A DNA stretch of 64,000 nucleotides, taken from NCBI GenBank assembly GCA_022457155.1, contig JAJGOT010000339.1, forward strand, positions 869,501 to 933,500. Reading direction: 5' to 3'. Source of the stretch: Cladopsammia gracilis (Eukaryota; Cnidaria; Anthozoa; Scleractinia; Dendrophylliidae). Under the pieces are notes generated by a model. The model did no database searches and was not told the DNA's origin. It saw only the letters and a program-made list of their open reading frames with translations. Position numbers and translations under genes: made by a program. This document shows, in pieces, positions 49,801 to 60,700 of this stretch; positions within the stretch are counted from its first letter, which is position 1; each line of letters opens with the position of its first letter.

Positions 49801-52800
49801 GTATATTTAGTGTTGCCTGATTTGAGAACTCGCAAAATCGTTTTGGAGGGAAGACCAGTTTTTTCTGATGCTTCTTTGAATGTGAAAAAAATTTGTTTTT
49901 CTTTTCCTTCTTCCTGAATTGAAAACTTCATTTTAAATGGGGAAAAAAGGTTTTTTTCTCCATTAAAAATGTCTTTAGCTGCATGGCAATCATTTGCGCG
50001 AACGACAAATTTGCGAGGATGGTCGCGATTGAAAAAAGATGAACTGGTGAAGTTTTTAGTTTAAAATCTTTGGCAAGGAGGGGGAAAAAATCAGCCAAAA
50101 ACTCGAAAAAGACGAGCCAACCTAGATGACAAAAATCCAGAAATTGATGTGCCTTTTTTGATTCCGGAAAGAAGAATTGTTCCCCCCAGAGTCATTCCCA
50201 GAGCGATTGAAGAAAATGTAGATACTGTTATCGATTGGACAAATTGGTTGGAAAGTGTGGATGACGCGGATGTTCGGAGAAGAGCCAATCCCGCAGTGGA
50301 AAGATTGAAAGAACAAGTCAGAAGATTGTGGGAACAAAGGTTGGTCGTGGAAGAAGGAAAATCCGCTTTGCGAGGATTCGCGAGACAATTTTTTATTCAA
50401 GGAGATGATTCCATTTCTCCCCAAGATTTTTTCCGGAAAGCAAGATGGTTGGTTCTCAGGCTCCTGCGAGAAAATCCACAAACAAGAGTGAAATGCGTTT
50501 TGAATGTGGAAATGTCCCAAACAAACTTGGCTTCTGGGGAGGAAGTGATTGAAAATCCATTTTTCCATTCCCAGCAGAAAAGGAATTTAGGGAACAACCC
50601 AGAGATTCTGGATGAAATGGAAAAAGAAATGATTGAAAATCTGGAAAACTTCAATCGCAGGGGATCCAATTGGGTTTTTGAAAGAGTTTTGCGTTTGGAA
50701 ATTCATTTTGTGCGCTGGAACCCCCTGCGAGGATCTGGATGGCTGCCACTGCCTGCTGATTTGGCAAACAAGAAAGCCGTGATCAACATGCAAAATGAAG
50801 ACGAGATGTGTTTCAAATGGTGCTTGGGCAGAGCCGCAAATATGGTCAAAGTTCATCCGGAAAGAATCACACCGACTTTGCGTGAACAAACAGAAGAGAT
50901 GAATTGGGATGGTTGCGAATTTCCCATGGCCGTGGAAAAAATCAAGTTTTTTGAGGCCAAAAATCCTGACATTTCAGTGAACGTTTTTGGCTGGAATGGA
51001 TCTGTTTTTCCCCTGAGAATCACCAAGGAAGAAAGGGGACTTCATGTGGATTTGATTCTGCTGACAGAAGAATTCAAAACGCACTTCTGTCTGGTGAAAA
51101 ATTTCTCCCGCTTGGCAAGCTCTCAAGTTTCTCGAAATGGACATGAAAGATTTTTCTGTAAAAGATGCCTCAATTCATTTCCCAGATTGGAAAGTCTGGA
51201 GAAACACAAAACCATTTGCGGAGATTTTGAAGCCGCGAGAATTGAACTTCCAGGAGGAACTTGTTCCTTCAAAAACTTCCCAAAAATGATGCATCTGCCT
51301 GTTGTTGGATATGCAGATTTTGAGTCAATTTTGAAACCGCTGGGGGGAACTCAAAAAACCCACGAGCATATTCCCTGCGGATTTGCGTTTCATCTCGTTT
51401 CCCCGTTTTTGCAAATGAAGCCTGTGTTGAAAAGAGCTGCAAATGAAAATGAAGAACTTCCCAAAGAGTTTATTCGAGAATTGATTTCCCGAGTGAGAGA
51501 AGCTCACTTGAATTTGCCGAAAAAGGAAATGATTCCCCTGACCAACCAAGAATGGAAATCATTTCGAGAAGCGGAAGTGTGCTGGCTGTGTCGAGAAGAA
51601 TTTGGAGAAAAAAGTCTGTCCAAGGTGAGGGATCACTGCCACTTTTCAGGAAAATTCAGGGGAGCAGCGCATCAATCTTGCAACCTGAAGTTTCAAAGGT
51701 CAAAATTCACCCCTGTGTTTTTTCACAATCTACAAAATTATGACGCCCATCTTTTTGTGCGAGCTTTGGGGACAATGGATGAAGTTTTGAGCGTGACATG
51801 CATTCCCAACAACGAGGAGAAATATATTTCCTTTTCCCTGAAATTCGAGTTGAAAAAAGAATGGAATGAGGAGAAAGGGAAAAATTTTTCAGTGAAACAT
51901 GAAATTCGATTTCTGGATTCCTTCAAATTCACGCTGGCAGGATTGGACTCGCTGGCAAAAAATCTCCCCAAAGAAGAATTGAAAGAAATCACCAGATTTT
52001 TTGGTGAGAAAAGCGATTTGATGCGGCGAAAAGGAGTTTATCCCTATGAATTCATGACAGGATTTGACAAATTCGAGCGACAATTACCGAAAAAAACCGC
52101 GTTTTTTTCCAGATTGAATCAGGAAAAAGTCTCAGATAAAGATTTTGCCCATGCCCAGCGAGTTTGGGAAGAATTTGAATTGGAAAATATGGGCGAGTTT
52201 CACGATCTTTATTTGAAAACGGATGTGCTGTTACTTGCAGATGTCATGGAAAGTTTCAGAAAACTTTGCGAAGAAAACTATGAACTGGATCCAGCGCACT
52301 ATTTTACCACCCCTGGGTTGGCTTGGGATGCAATGCTGAAAATGACCGGAGTGAAGTTGGAACTGCTGAAGGAGGTGGAACAGTTGTTGATATTTGAAAA
52401 AGGAGTCAGGGGAGGAAACGCAAATGCATTCAAACGATTTGCGAAAGCAAACAATCAATATATGAAAAATTTCAATCCAAATGAACCATCTCGTTTCCTG
52501 GTTTATTTGGACGCCAACAATCTTTATGGATGGGCCATGTCACAGCCTCTTCCAGTTGGGAAATTCCAGTGGATGAATGAGGAAGATTTGGAAAACTGGG
52601 AAAAGTTTGTGAAAGAAGAAGGTCAAGGTTGCATTCTGGAAGTTGATCTCGTTTATCCCCCAGAATTGCATGATGATCACAATGATTTTCCCCTGGCTCC
52701 GGAAAAACTAGCGCTGGGTGGGATTGAAAAACTCACGCAAAATCTGGAGGATAAAGAAGGCATGGTTTTACATGGACGCAATCTGGCGTTTTATCTTTCC

Positions 52801-55800
52801 CAGGGAATGAAGTTGAAAAAGATCAGGCGAGGAATAAAATTTGAAGAAGCAGCATTTATGAAATGTTATATTGACAAAAACACTGCCCTGAGATCCAAGG
52901 GAAAAACGAAGTTTGAAAAAGATTTCTTCAAACTCATGAACAACTCAGTCTTTGGGAAAACCATAGAAAACCTGAGAAATCGAGTCACGATTGAACTGGT
53001 GAAAGATGCGGAAAGAGCAGAAAAGCTGGTGAGCAAATGCAACTTCGCCGATGTGAAAATTTTCGATGAATTTCTGATTGCAGTCAAGATGAGGAAAACG
53101 CGAGTGGTCATGTCAAAACCCATCTTTGTTGGGATGTCAATCTTGGATTTGTCCAAACTTTTGATGTATGATTTTCACTATGAATATGTGAAGAAAAAGT
53201 GGGAAAATGTTTCTCTCCTGTATACCGACACAGATTCTTTGGTGCTGGAGATTGAAACGGAAGATTTTTTTGCGGACATTGCGGGGGATGTGGCAGAATG
53301 GTTTGACACAAATGATTTTTCCCCAAAGCATCCGGCAGTGTTGAATGGAATGCCAATCGTGCCAGGGAACAAGAAAAAGATTGGGTTGATGAAAGATGAA
53401 TGCGAGGGTGCCATTTTGACAGAATTTGTCGCCCTGAGACCAAAACTGTATTCTCTCCTGATTGAGGAGAATGCAGAAACCACGGAGGAACAAAAGGCAA
53501 AGGGAGTGAAAAAATGCATGATCAGGAAGAGTTTGAGACATGCAAACTTTGTGAAATGTTTGAGGACAAAACAAAAGCAACTCAGGAGGCAAAGTATCTT
53601 CCGCAGCAGAGGGCACCATTTGTTCACGGAAAACATGACCAAAATTGCGCTGAGTGCGGAAGATGACAAAAGAGTGATTTTGGGCAATGGAATTGATACG
53701 CTGGCTTTGGGGCATTGGAGACTGGGAGAAATATTCTCCCCAAATGAGCGTGAAATTTTGGAAAATGATTGATTTTTTCGTGTGGAAATTCAGCGGAGAA
53801 ATCTTGAAATTGGCCAATTTCAAGATTTTGTCTTGTGGTGAATTTAGCGTCAGTAGGTGGTAAAAGAGACTTCTGAGACACCCTCAAATTCCCCTGAATT
53901 TCACACAAATATTTCAAACTCAACAAATCTGACAAATTCAACAATTTCTGTCAGTTTCCACTTAACTCACAAAATTGTCAAATCTGCTCAAACTCATCAG
54001 AATTGCGTGGTATCTGTTGATTTGGACTGATGAAAGATAATGTATTATTTGTTGAAATCTGCAGGAAATATTTGTGTGAAATTCAGGGGAATTTGAGGGT
54101 GTCTCAGAAGTCTCTTTTACCACCTACTACCGAAAATGGACAACTTTTGGTATAAAAAATAAAAATTTAGTTTAAAAACGTTTCGGTCTCTCGACCTTCA
54201 TCAGTTATACAGACAAGTTCCACATGAGACTTAAATACGGTTACAACAATGACTTAATGTTAAACTACTGATAAATTACGTAACAAAAATAAAAGCAAAA
54301 ATTACAACAATAATACAATAATAGAAGTGATAACGAGACTAAACCAAAGGCAAATCACAATTGCCACAAATAATACTAATGAACTACAGTAACCTAACAA
54401 AAGGTATAATAACTAAGAAAAACAATCAAAAATAGAAAAAGTTATGCAATAGTCCCAACTTAATAAGTTTCCCATTCAGGGCTCTGAACAATCATACAGG
54501 CCAATGCCACAACAAAATCCCTGAGCAGGGTCCTTAAACAATGAGTAATAAATTCCACACTCAGAGCCTTTGAGTGACGAGGCCAGCACAAAAATAACAA
54601 ATTCCCGAACGAGGCCCTTGAACTTTAAGACAATTACAAAAGGCGATAAAATTTTTTTTTATGCTAAAAATTCACTATAAGAAAATTACAACCTAGTGAT
54701 GAAACCTCCCGGAATTTAATTGTAATGAATACGATTTTTTGAATGAAATTCTTGTCTTTTATTTAGCCCAAAAGGTGAAAGGGAAAATAGTTGCGCACTC
54801 CAATACGCTTCTTTCGTGACAAGTAATTTTTCTGTGTCTTGATTTGTGTTTGTATAAATTTGGTCTATGCATTGAAAAGTGAAATCTGTTAGAATGTGTG
54901 GCGTTTTGTTGAAGTGTATGGCGACCTCGCAGGTTTTCTTGTTTGTTTTCATCGTAGATTTGTGATTCCTAAATCTAACTTTAAATTCCGTAGTGGTAGA
55001 TCCAACATACTGGAGATTGCATTTCTTACAATGAACCAAATAAATCACATTATCGGAGTTGCACGAAGGTCTTTGTCGAATACTATACGTTTTGCCAGTT
55101 TGGGCGCTGAAAAAAGTTTTAGAACAAAACGCAACAAAACGCCACACATTCTAACAGATTTCACTTTTCAATGCATAGACTAAATTTATACAAACACAAA
55201 TCAAGACACAGAAAAATTACTTGTCACGAAAGAAGCGTATTGGAGTGCGCAACTATTTTCCCTTTCACCTTTTGGGCTAAATAAAAGACAAGAATTTCAT
55301 TCAAAAAATCGTATTCATTACAATTAAATTCCGGGAGGTTTCATCACTAGGTTGTGATTTTCTTATAGTGAATTTTTAGCATAAAAAAATTTTTTTATCG
55401 CCTTTTGTAATTGTCTTAAAGTTCAAGGGCCTCGTTCGGGAATTTGTTATTTTTGTGCTGGCCTCGTCACTCAAAGGCTCTGAGTGTGGAATTTATTACT
55501 CATTGTTTAAGGACCCTGCTCAGGGATTTTGTTGTGGCATTGGCCTGTATGAATGTTCAGAGCCCTGAATGGGAAACTTATTAAGTTGGGACTATTGCAT
55601 AACTTTTTCTATTTTTGATTGTTTTTCTTAGTTATTATACCTTTTGTTAGGTTACTGTAGTTCATTAGTATTATTTGTGGCAATTGTGATTTGCCTTTGA
55701 TTTAGTCTCGTTATCACTTCTATTATTGTATTATTGTTGTAATTTTTGCTTTTATTTTTGTTACGTAATTTATCAGTAGTTTAACATTAAGTCATTGTTG

Positions 55801-56332
55801 TAACCGTATTTAAGTCTCATGTGGAACTTGTCTGTATAACTGATGAAGGTCGAGAGACCGAAACGTTTTTAAACTAAATTTTTATTTTTTTTACCAAAAG
55901 TTGTCCATTTTCGGTCTTTTTAACTAGTTTTTTATTGTATCCACCGAATCCGGACTGTGAATCCATTATTGTGATCCTTTTGGTATGACATCTTTCGTTG
56001 GCTCAGGCAGCACCTTCAAAACCGTCTATATAATATATAGACGGTTTTGAAGGTGCTGCCTGAGCCAACGAAAGATGTCATACCAAAAGGATCACAATAA
56101 TGGATTCACAGTCCGGATTCGGTGGATACAATAAAAAACTAGTTAAAAAGACCGAAAATGGACAACTTTTGGTAAAAAAAATAAAAATTTAGTTTAAAAA
56201 CGTTTCGGTCTCTCGACCTTCATCAGTTATACAGACAAGTTCCACATGAGACTTAAATACGGTTACAACAATGACTTAATGTTAAACTACTGATAAATTA
56301 CGTAACAAAAATAAAAGCAAAAATTACAACAA

Positions 56333-56422
<90 letters not shown>

Positions 56423-57234
56423 TAAGTGTATGAAGATGTGACATAGAAGCAAACTTCTAACTGTTCCAGCTATTTAATTCGACGTTTCGGCCTTCGGCCT
56501 TCTTCAGGTGGAACTATTTACAGGGATAAAAATTTAAAAAGCTAAAAATCCTAACAAGCTTACAGAGTCACAAATATTTATACTATAACTGAAAAATGTA
56601 AATAAAGTTATGTAATATGATAAAATGCAAAACAAAAGATTATGTAACGAATAAAATGGCAACAGACAAGAAGGCGCAAACAGCGAAAATACAACAATTC
56701 GTAAGAAAACTAAATTACAAAGTGTACTATAATTAGCTGATTAGGTGTTATAGCAGATGCGATTCTTAGATCTGAATTCACGTCTTTTGTTTAGGCCATG
56801 AGGGTTGAGTGTAAACAATTGTGCGGTCCAATAAGCTTCCCTCGTTAATAACAATTGATCAAGATAGGCAGCATCTCCCTGGCTAATGATTTTTTCAATG
56901 ACAATGAAGCTAATTTGCGAAATCTGATGTTCAATACAATTAAAATGGATAGCCAACTCACAAGTTTTTTTGTTATTGAGCATAGATGATTTGTGGTTAC
57001 GAAAACGTACTTTAAATTCTGTTGACGTAGATCCTACGTACTGCAACTTACATTTGTTGCATGAGGCCAAGTATATAACGTTTTTGGATGTACATGTTAA
57101 TCTTTGATTGATCTTGTAAATACGGCCTGTGGCAAAGCTCTCAAATTTGGAGTCTTGGATTAAAAATTTTTGGCATAAATCACATCTTGCAGAACATTTA
57201 AAACATCCTCCCATTTCTTTCTGTGCCTGATCTA

Positions 57235-57301
<67 letters not shown>

Positions 57302-60300
57302 CTACTATTGCATTAAAGTCTAAACAGAATATCAGACTGTGTTTTGATACCATAAGCGCTTTTAGTTAATGTGCACTAAATCGATCGCTTCTCGTTAAGA
57401 CAGTAACTCAATGATGTTGCGTTTACTTACGTTCTTATTAATGCTGATAGCCCTCTGGTATACATTATACACCTGTCCTTTTTCAAGTGCGCTATTTAGG
57501 TAACCTCCATAGTCCTTCTCGTCACCAACTGTAAATTTCCAGACTACTTTGTGCACCGGATCATTCTTTATCTCTGCAGCAATGTAAAAGTTTAAGTCTG
57601 ATTCGGAGGCCTTTCCTGAACTTTTCAGCTCTAAACCATAATCAGCTGGTAAGTCTGTAACACCGTCAGCAACTTTCTGAACTATAACCTGATAAGCACT
57701 GAAAACGAAAAACATAAAATATTTTTTTAGAACAACATAGCAGTATAGCAATAGTCATAATGAAGAGAGGAGTCTCTGTCTGGGAATCAGATGTTGGTAC
57801 TTATTGAAATTGGAAAACATTCGGTTATTGAAATGCAAACATAAATAGAGAAATAACAGTCGTTTATTCCGTTGATTTTTTTCCTAGCAATTGATATACC
57901 GACCAATAAGAGAATGGAAACAGAATGGAACAATGGAAACCAATTTATCATTCGTACAGTCAATCGGTCAGTCACTAACGGTGTAATCGCACTAGAGGAC
58001 AATTAGGAGATTGTTTCAGGACTTTTGTCTCAAAAGCGTATTTACAAAGGGGGCCGCTGGCTGCCGCTGTCGGTCCATTTATGAGCCTACTGAAGATAGA
58101 CCACAATAATGTGTGGGTTCTTTAACGTCGCACAGAATTATATAAGAACAGGGTTTGTGAGACGGGGCCTACGATTTTTCGTCCTAGAAAGTCTAACCAG
58201 GCAGGCAGCACTTTCTCCTCAGTTATTTAAAGACCCTGAGTGTTGGTCCGGCCGGGATTCGAACCCGCGACCTCCCGCTCAGCAGACTGGCGCTCTATCA
58301 ACTGAGCTAGCCAGACAACTAATCAAACGAGTTGTATTATTATCATTATCTCTTTAATGATTAATGATCATCTGATTTGTTCAAATATGTTTATGCAACA
58401 GCAGCAGTTTGGCACCAATTTGATCCTTTTCATCAATTTAGGCATCTACTATTGAACAGAATGATCCATATCATTGTTATCCATGTTTTTCGACCCGTAA
58501 GACTTGGACATTTGATTCTAAAAAATACCTTATTGGACCGTTTCTTTGTTTTGCAGGCCATAACTGAACAATAGCACTTGACTCGGAGACGCTTATAGCT
58601 GATACATTGCTAACGTCTGGCGCCAGAGGTTCTAAAAAAGAATTAAAAATTTAGTATTACAAGTAAACTGCTGAATGGCAAATATCCCAATAACTACAAA
58701 GTTATCGAATCATTTGTACTGTTTTTAAATTAAAATTAATCAGAATAGTACAGAAACACGTTGTGTTCCAATGCTGAAGTGTTTTATCGTTTGTCTCACG
58801 ATGGAGTCACTTCGGGTGTAAATCGTACACACGTCGGGTTAAAGAGGCTACCCACATTGTAAGACGTCAACCTAACAATAAGGGTGTATGCCAACGGTCC
58901 AGCAACACAACGACGGAAGAACAGTACAACAGGGGACCGAAGAAAGAACACTTTCTCACCGGAATAATGAGGATCGAGTTCCACCAATCAAATCGGGATA
59001 CTAACGGTGAGGCGTTATCAGTCGAGCTCATCACGTGGTTAAGACTAACAGTTAGCGTCACGATTTCCATCTCAAGTGACTGCATCGTGAGACTTGCAAA
59101 CGATAATATACCGAATTGTTGGTTATTGTTGTACTTTAACACGATCTGGTTTATTAAATTCATCCCGAGCTTACTACAGTGTGGCGATTTATAGTTTTCT
59201 GTATAGATTTTGACTCATAAAGTGTTAGATGGATATTTTCCGCTCCAGATAAGTCAATACGATGGAGAAAGAAATGTCGTTAATTTTCCTTAAGTTACGA
59301 GCATTATCCCTGAGCGACACATGCAAATTTGTTCTTTTGTGATAGTGGTCAGATTACGGGAGACTTTTCACTTCCGTTTACGTAAACAACCAATCAAACT
59401 ACGAGCTTCGGTCTCTAGGCCGAATGCGCCATTTTGCTAATGTTGTGTTCCCAGTGCATCTTGGGTAGTTCTAGTCCTTTGTGGGGGCAAACGGCCAAAA
59501 TTAAAATTTCAAATTACCTGCCAAACTGGTCGTTTGCCCCCACAAAGGACTGGAACTACCCAAGATGCACTGGAAACACGACATTAGCAAAATAGTCTAT
59601 TCTGGCCGCGGGCACGAGGTCCTGTGAGATATTGTGTCACGCCCATTTTTAGCTTGCGATCAGAGACGAGAAACTTAGGGCGCTGCTAAAATTGTGCCTC
59701 ATCGCAGGTTACATAGGGGGAGTAGTAACAATCTAGGCTCATTTAAATCGACTCATACGAAGTTAAGGACTGACTGATGAGCCATAAGGCTCCCTATCTA
59801 CAATGTTTCAAAACGGCGGGTTATAATCACGAGGCGCTAGTGAGGGTAACAAGGACAACGGCTCGTCCTACCAAATGACCTTGTGCTACGAAAAGCGTTG
59901 GATGAAACGCCATCGGTTTTCCTATCCAATTCGCTTTCGACTTGACAGACTTAATAGTTTCGTCATAGAGGTCCTTGAATGTGTTTATTAACATATACAT
60001 AAAGAAAGGGCCATTCAACCTAACTTGAACAACAACGAAAACAAAACAAAACTAAAAAATGCTTACCCGCAATATCTGTCTTCACATTATTAAGGGTTGT
60101 GGATGAACTGTTACCACATTTAGAGACACCATAAACCTCAAAGCTGTACGAAGTACCAGGAATCAAATCCGTCAATGTGTATGTTGTTGCTTTATTTGCA
60201 TTTGTTGATCTACTGTCTGAAAATTGCTCATCGTACTCCTTCTTTCCAGTGTACTTGATCTTAATGAAACAAACATAAATAACTTTAGACTGTAAGAAAA

Positions 60301-60645
60301 ACAGTAAATAAAAATTGCAATAATATCAATTCAATTTCTGTTTATAGAGACCATGCTCGAAATCAGAAAAAAGGCTGGTTAACGTGAGAATTATTAAAGA
60401 GATTAACCTGGTGCGTATTCTGATGAAGAAAACCGATGAGAGAGCCTGACTATAAATCACCGCAATCAAAATGAAGTTAAAATGAAAACGTATGTTTTTG
60501 TCATAAATTCAGGTCATTGATTACCGCCTTGGTACAAAAGTTGGAGGGTGCGTGGATCACGCACCCTCCAACTTTTGTACCAAGGCGGTTTTCGATTACC
60601 TAAATTTATGACAAAAACATACGTTTTTAGTTGCAACCCTATCCC

Positions 60646-60700
<55 letters not shown>

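Larger units (their letters stand above)
34399..54128. mobile_element. Polinton/Maverick element (endogenous polinton-like virus), 19,730 bp
   Basis: Boundaries are set by the 6-bp duplication ACCGAA, the 5'-AG...CT-3' termini typical of Polintons, and 347-bp terminal repeats. It encodes the diagnostic set: protein-primed DNA polymerase B, retrovirus-like integrase with chromodomain, adenain-type protease, FtsK/HerA-type packaging ATPase, major and minor capsid proteins. It is nested in a PLE copy inside a PTPR intron. An unoccupied copy of its target lies at about 56140-56165. The outer 277 bp of both ends are identical, so insertion is probably recent; the polymerase reading frame carries at least one stop (50062-50064). 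Confidence 0.97.
54129..56336. mobile_element. Penelope-like elements arranged as nested inverted repeats
   Basis: Two palindromes: a first centred near 55135 joins a minus-strand and a plus-strand GIY-YIG PLE tail; a second centred at about 56033 (ACCGTCTATAT...ATATAGACGGT) joins the block to a short third copy that stops at the TA tract at 56337. The Polinton is inserted in the outer end of this family (left remnant at 34381-34398). Confidence 0.85.
56421..57236 (-). mobile_element. 5'-truncated Penelope-like element between two TA tracts
   Basis: Encodes only a zinc-finger linker and GIY-YIG domain. Bounded by (TA)n on both sides (56337-56420 and 57237-57298). 3' end has a hammerhead-like motif at 56475-56515, with CTGAAGA instead of CTGATGA. 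Confidence 0.88.

Noticed and set aside
58245..58318. tRNA gene
   Set aside because: A and B boxes are kept, but it continues into a SINE body; it is a SINE head. The same holds for 25640-25714.
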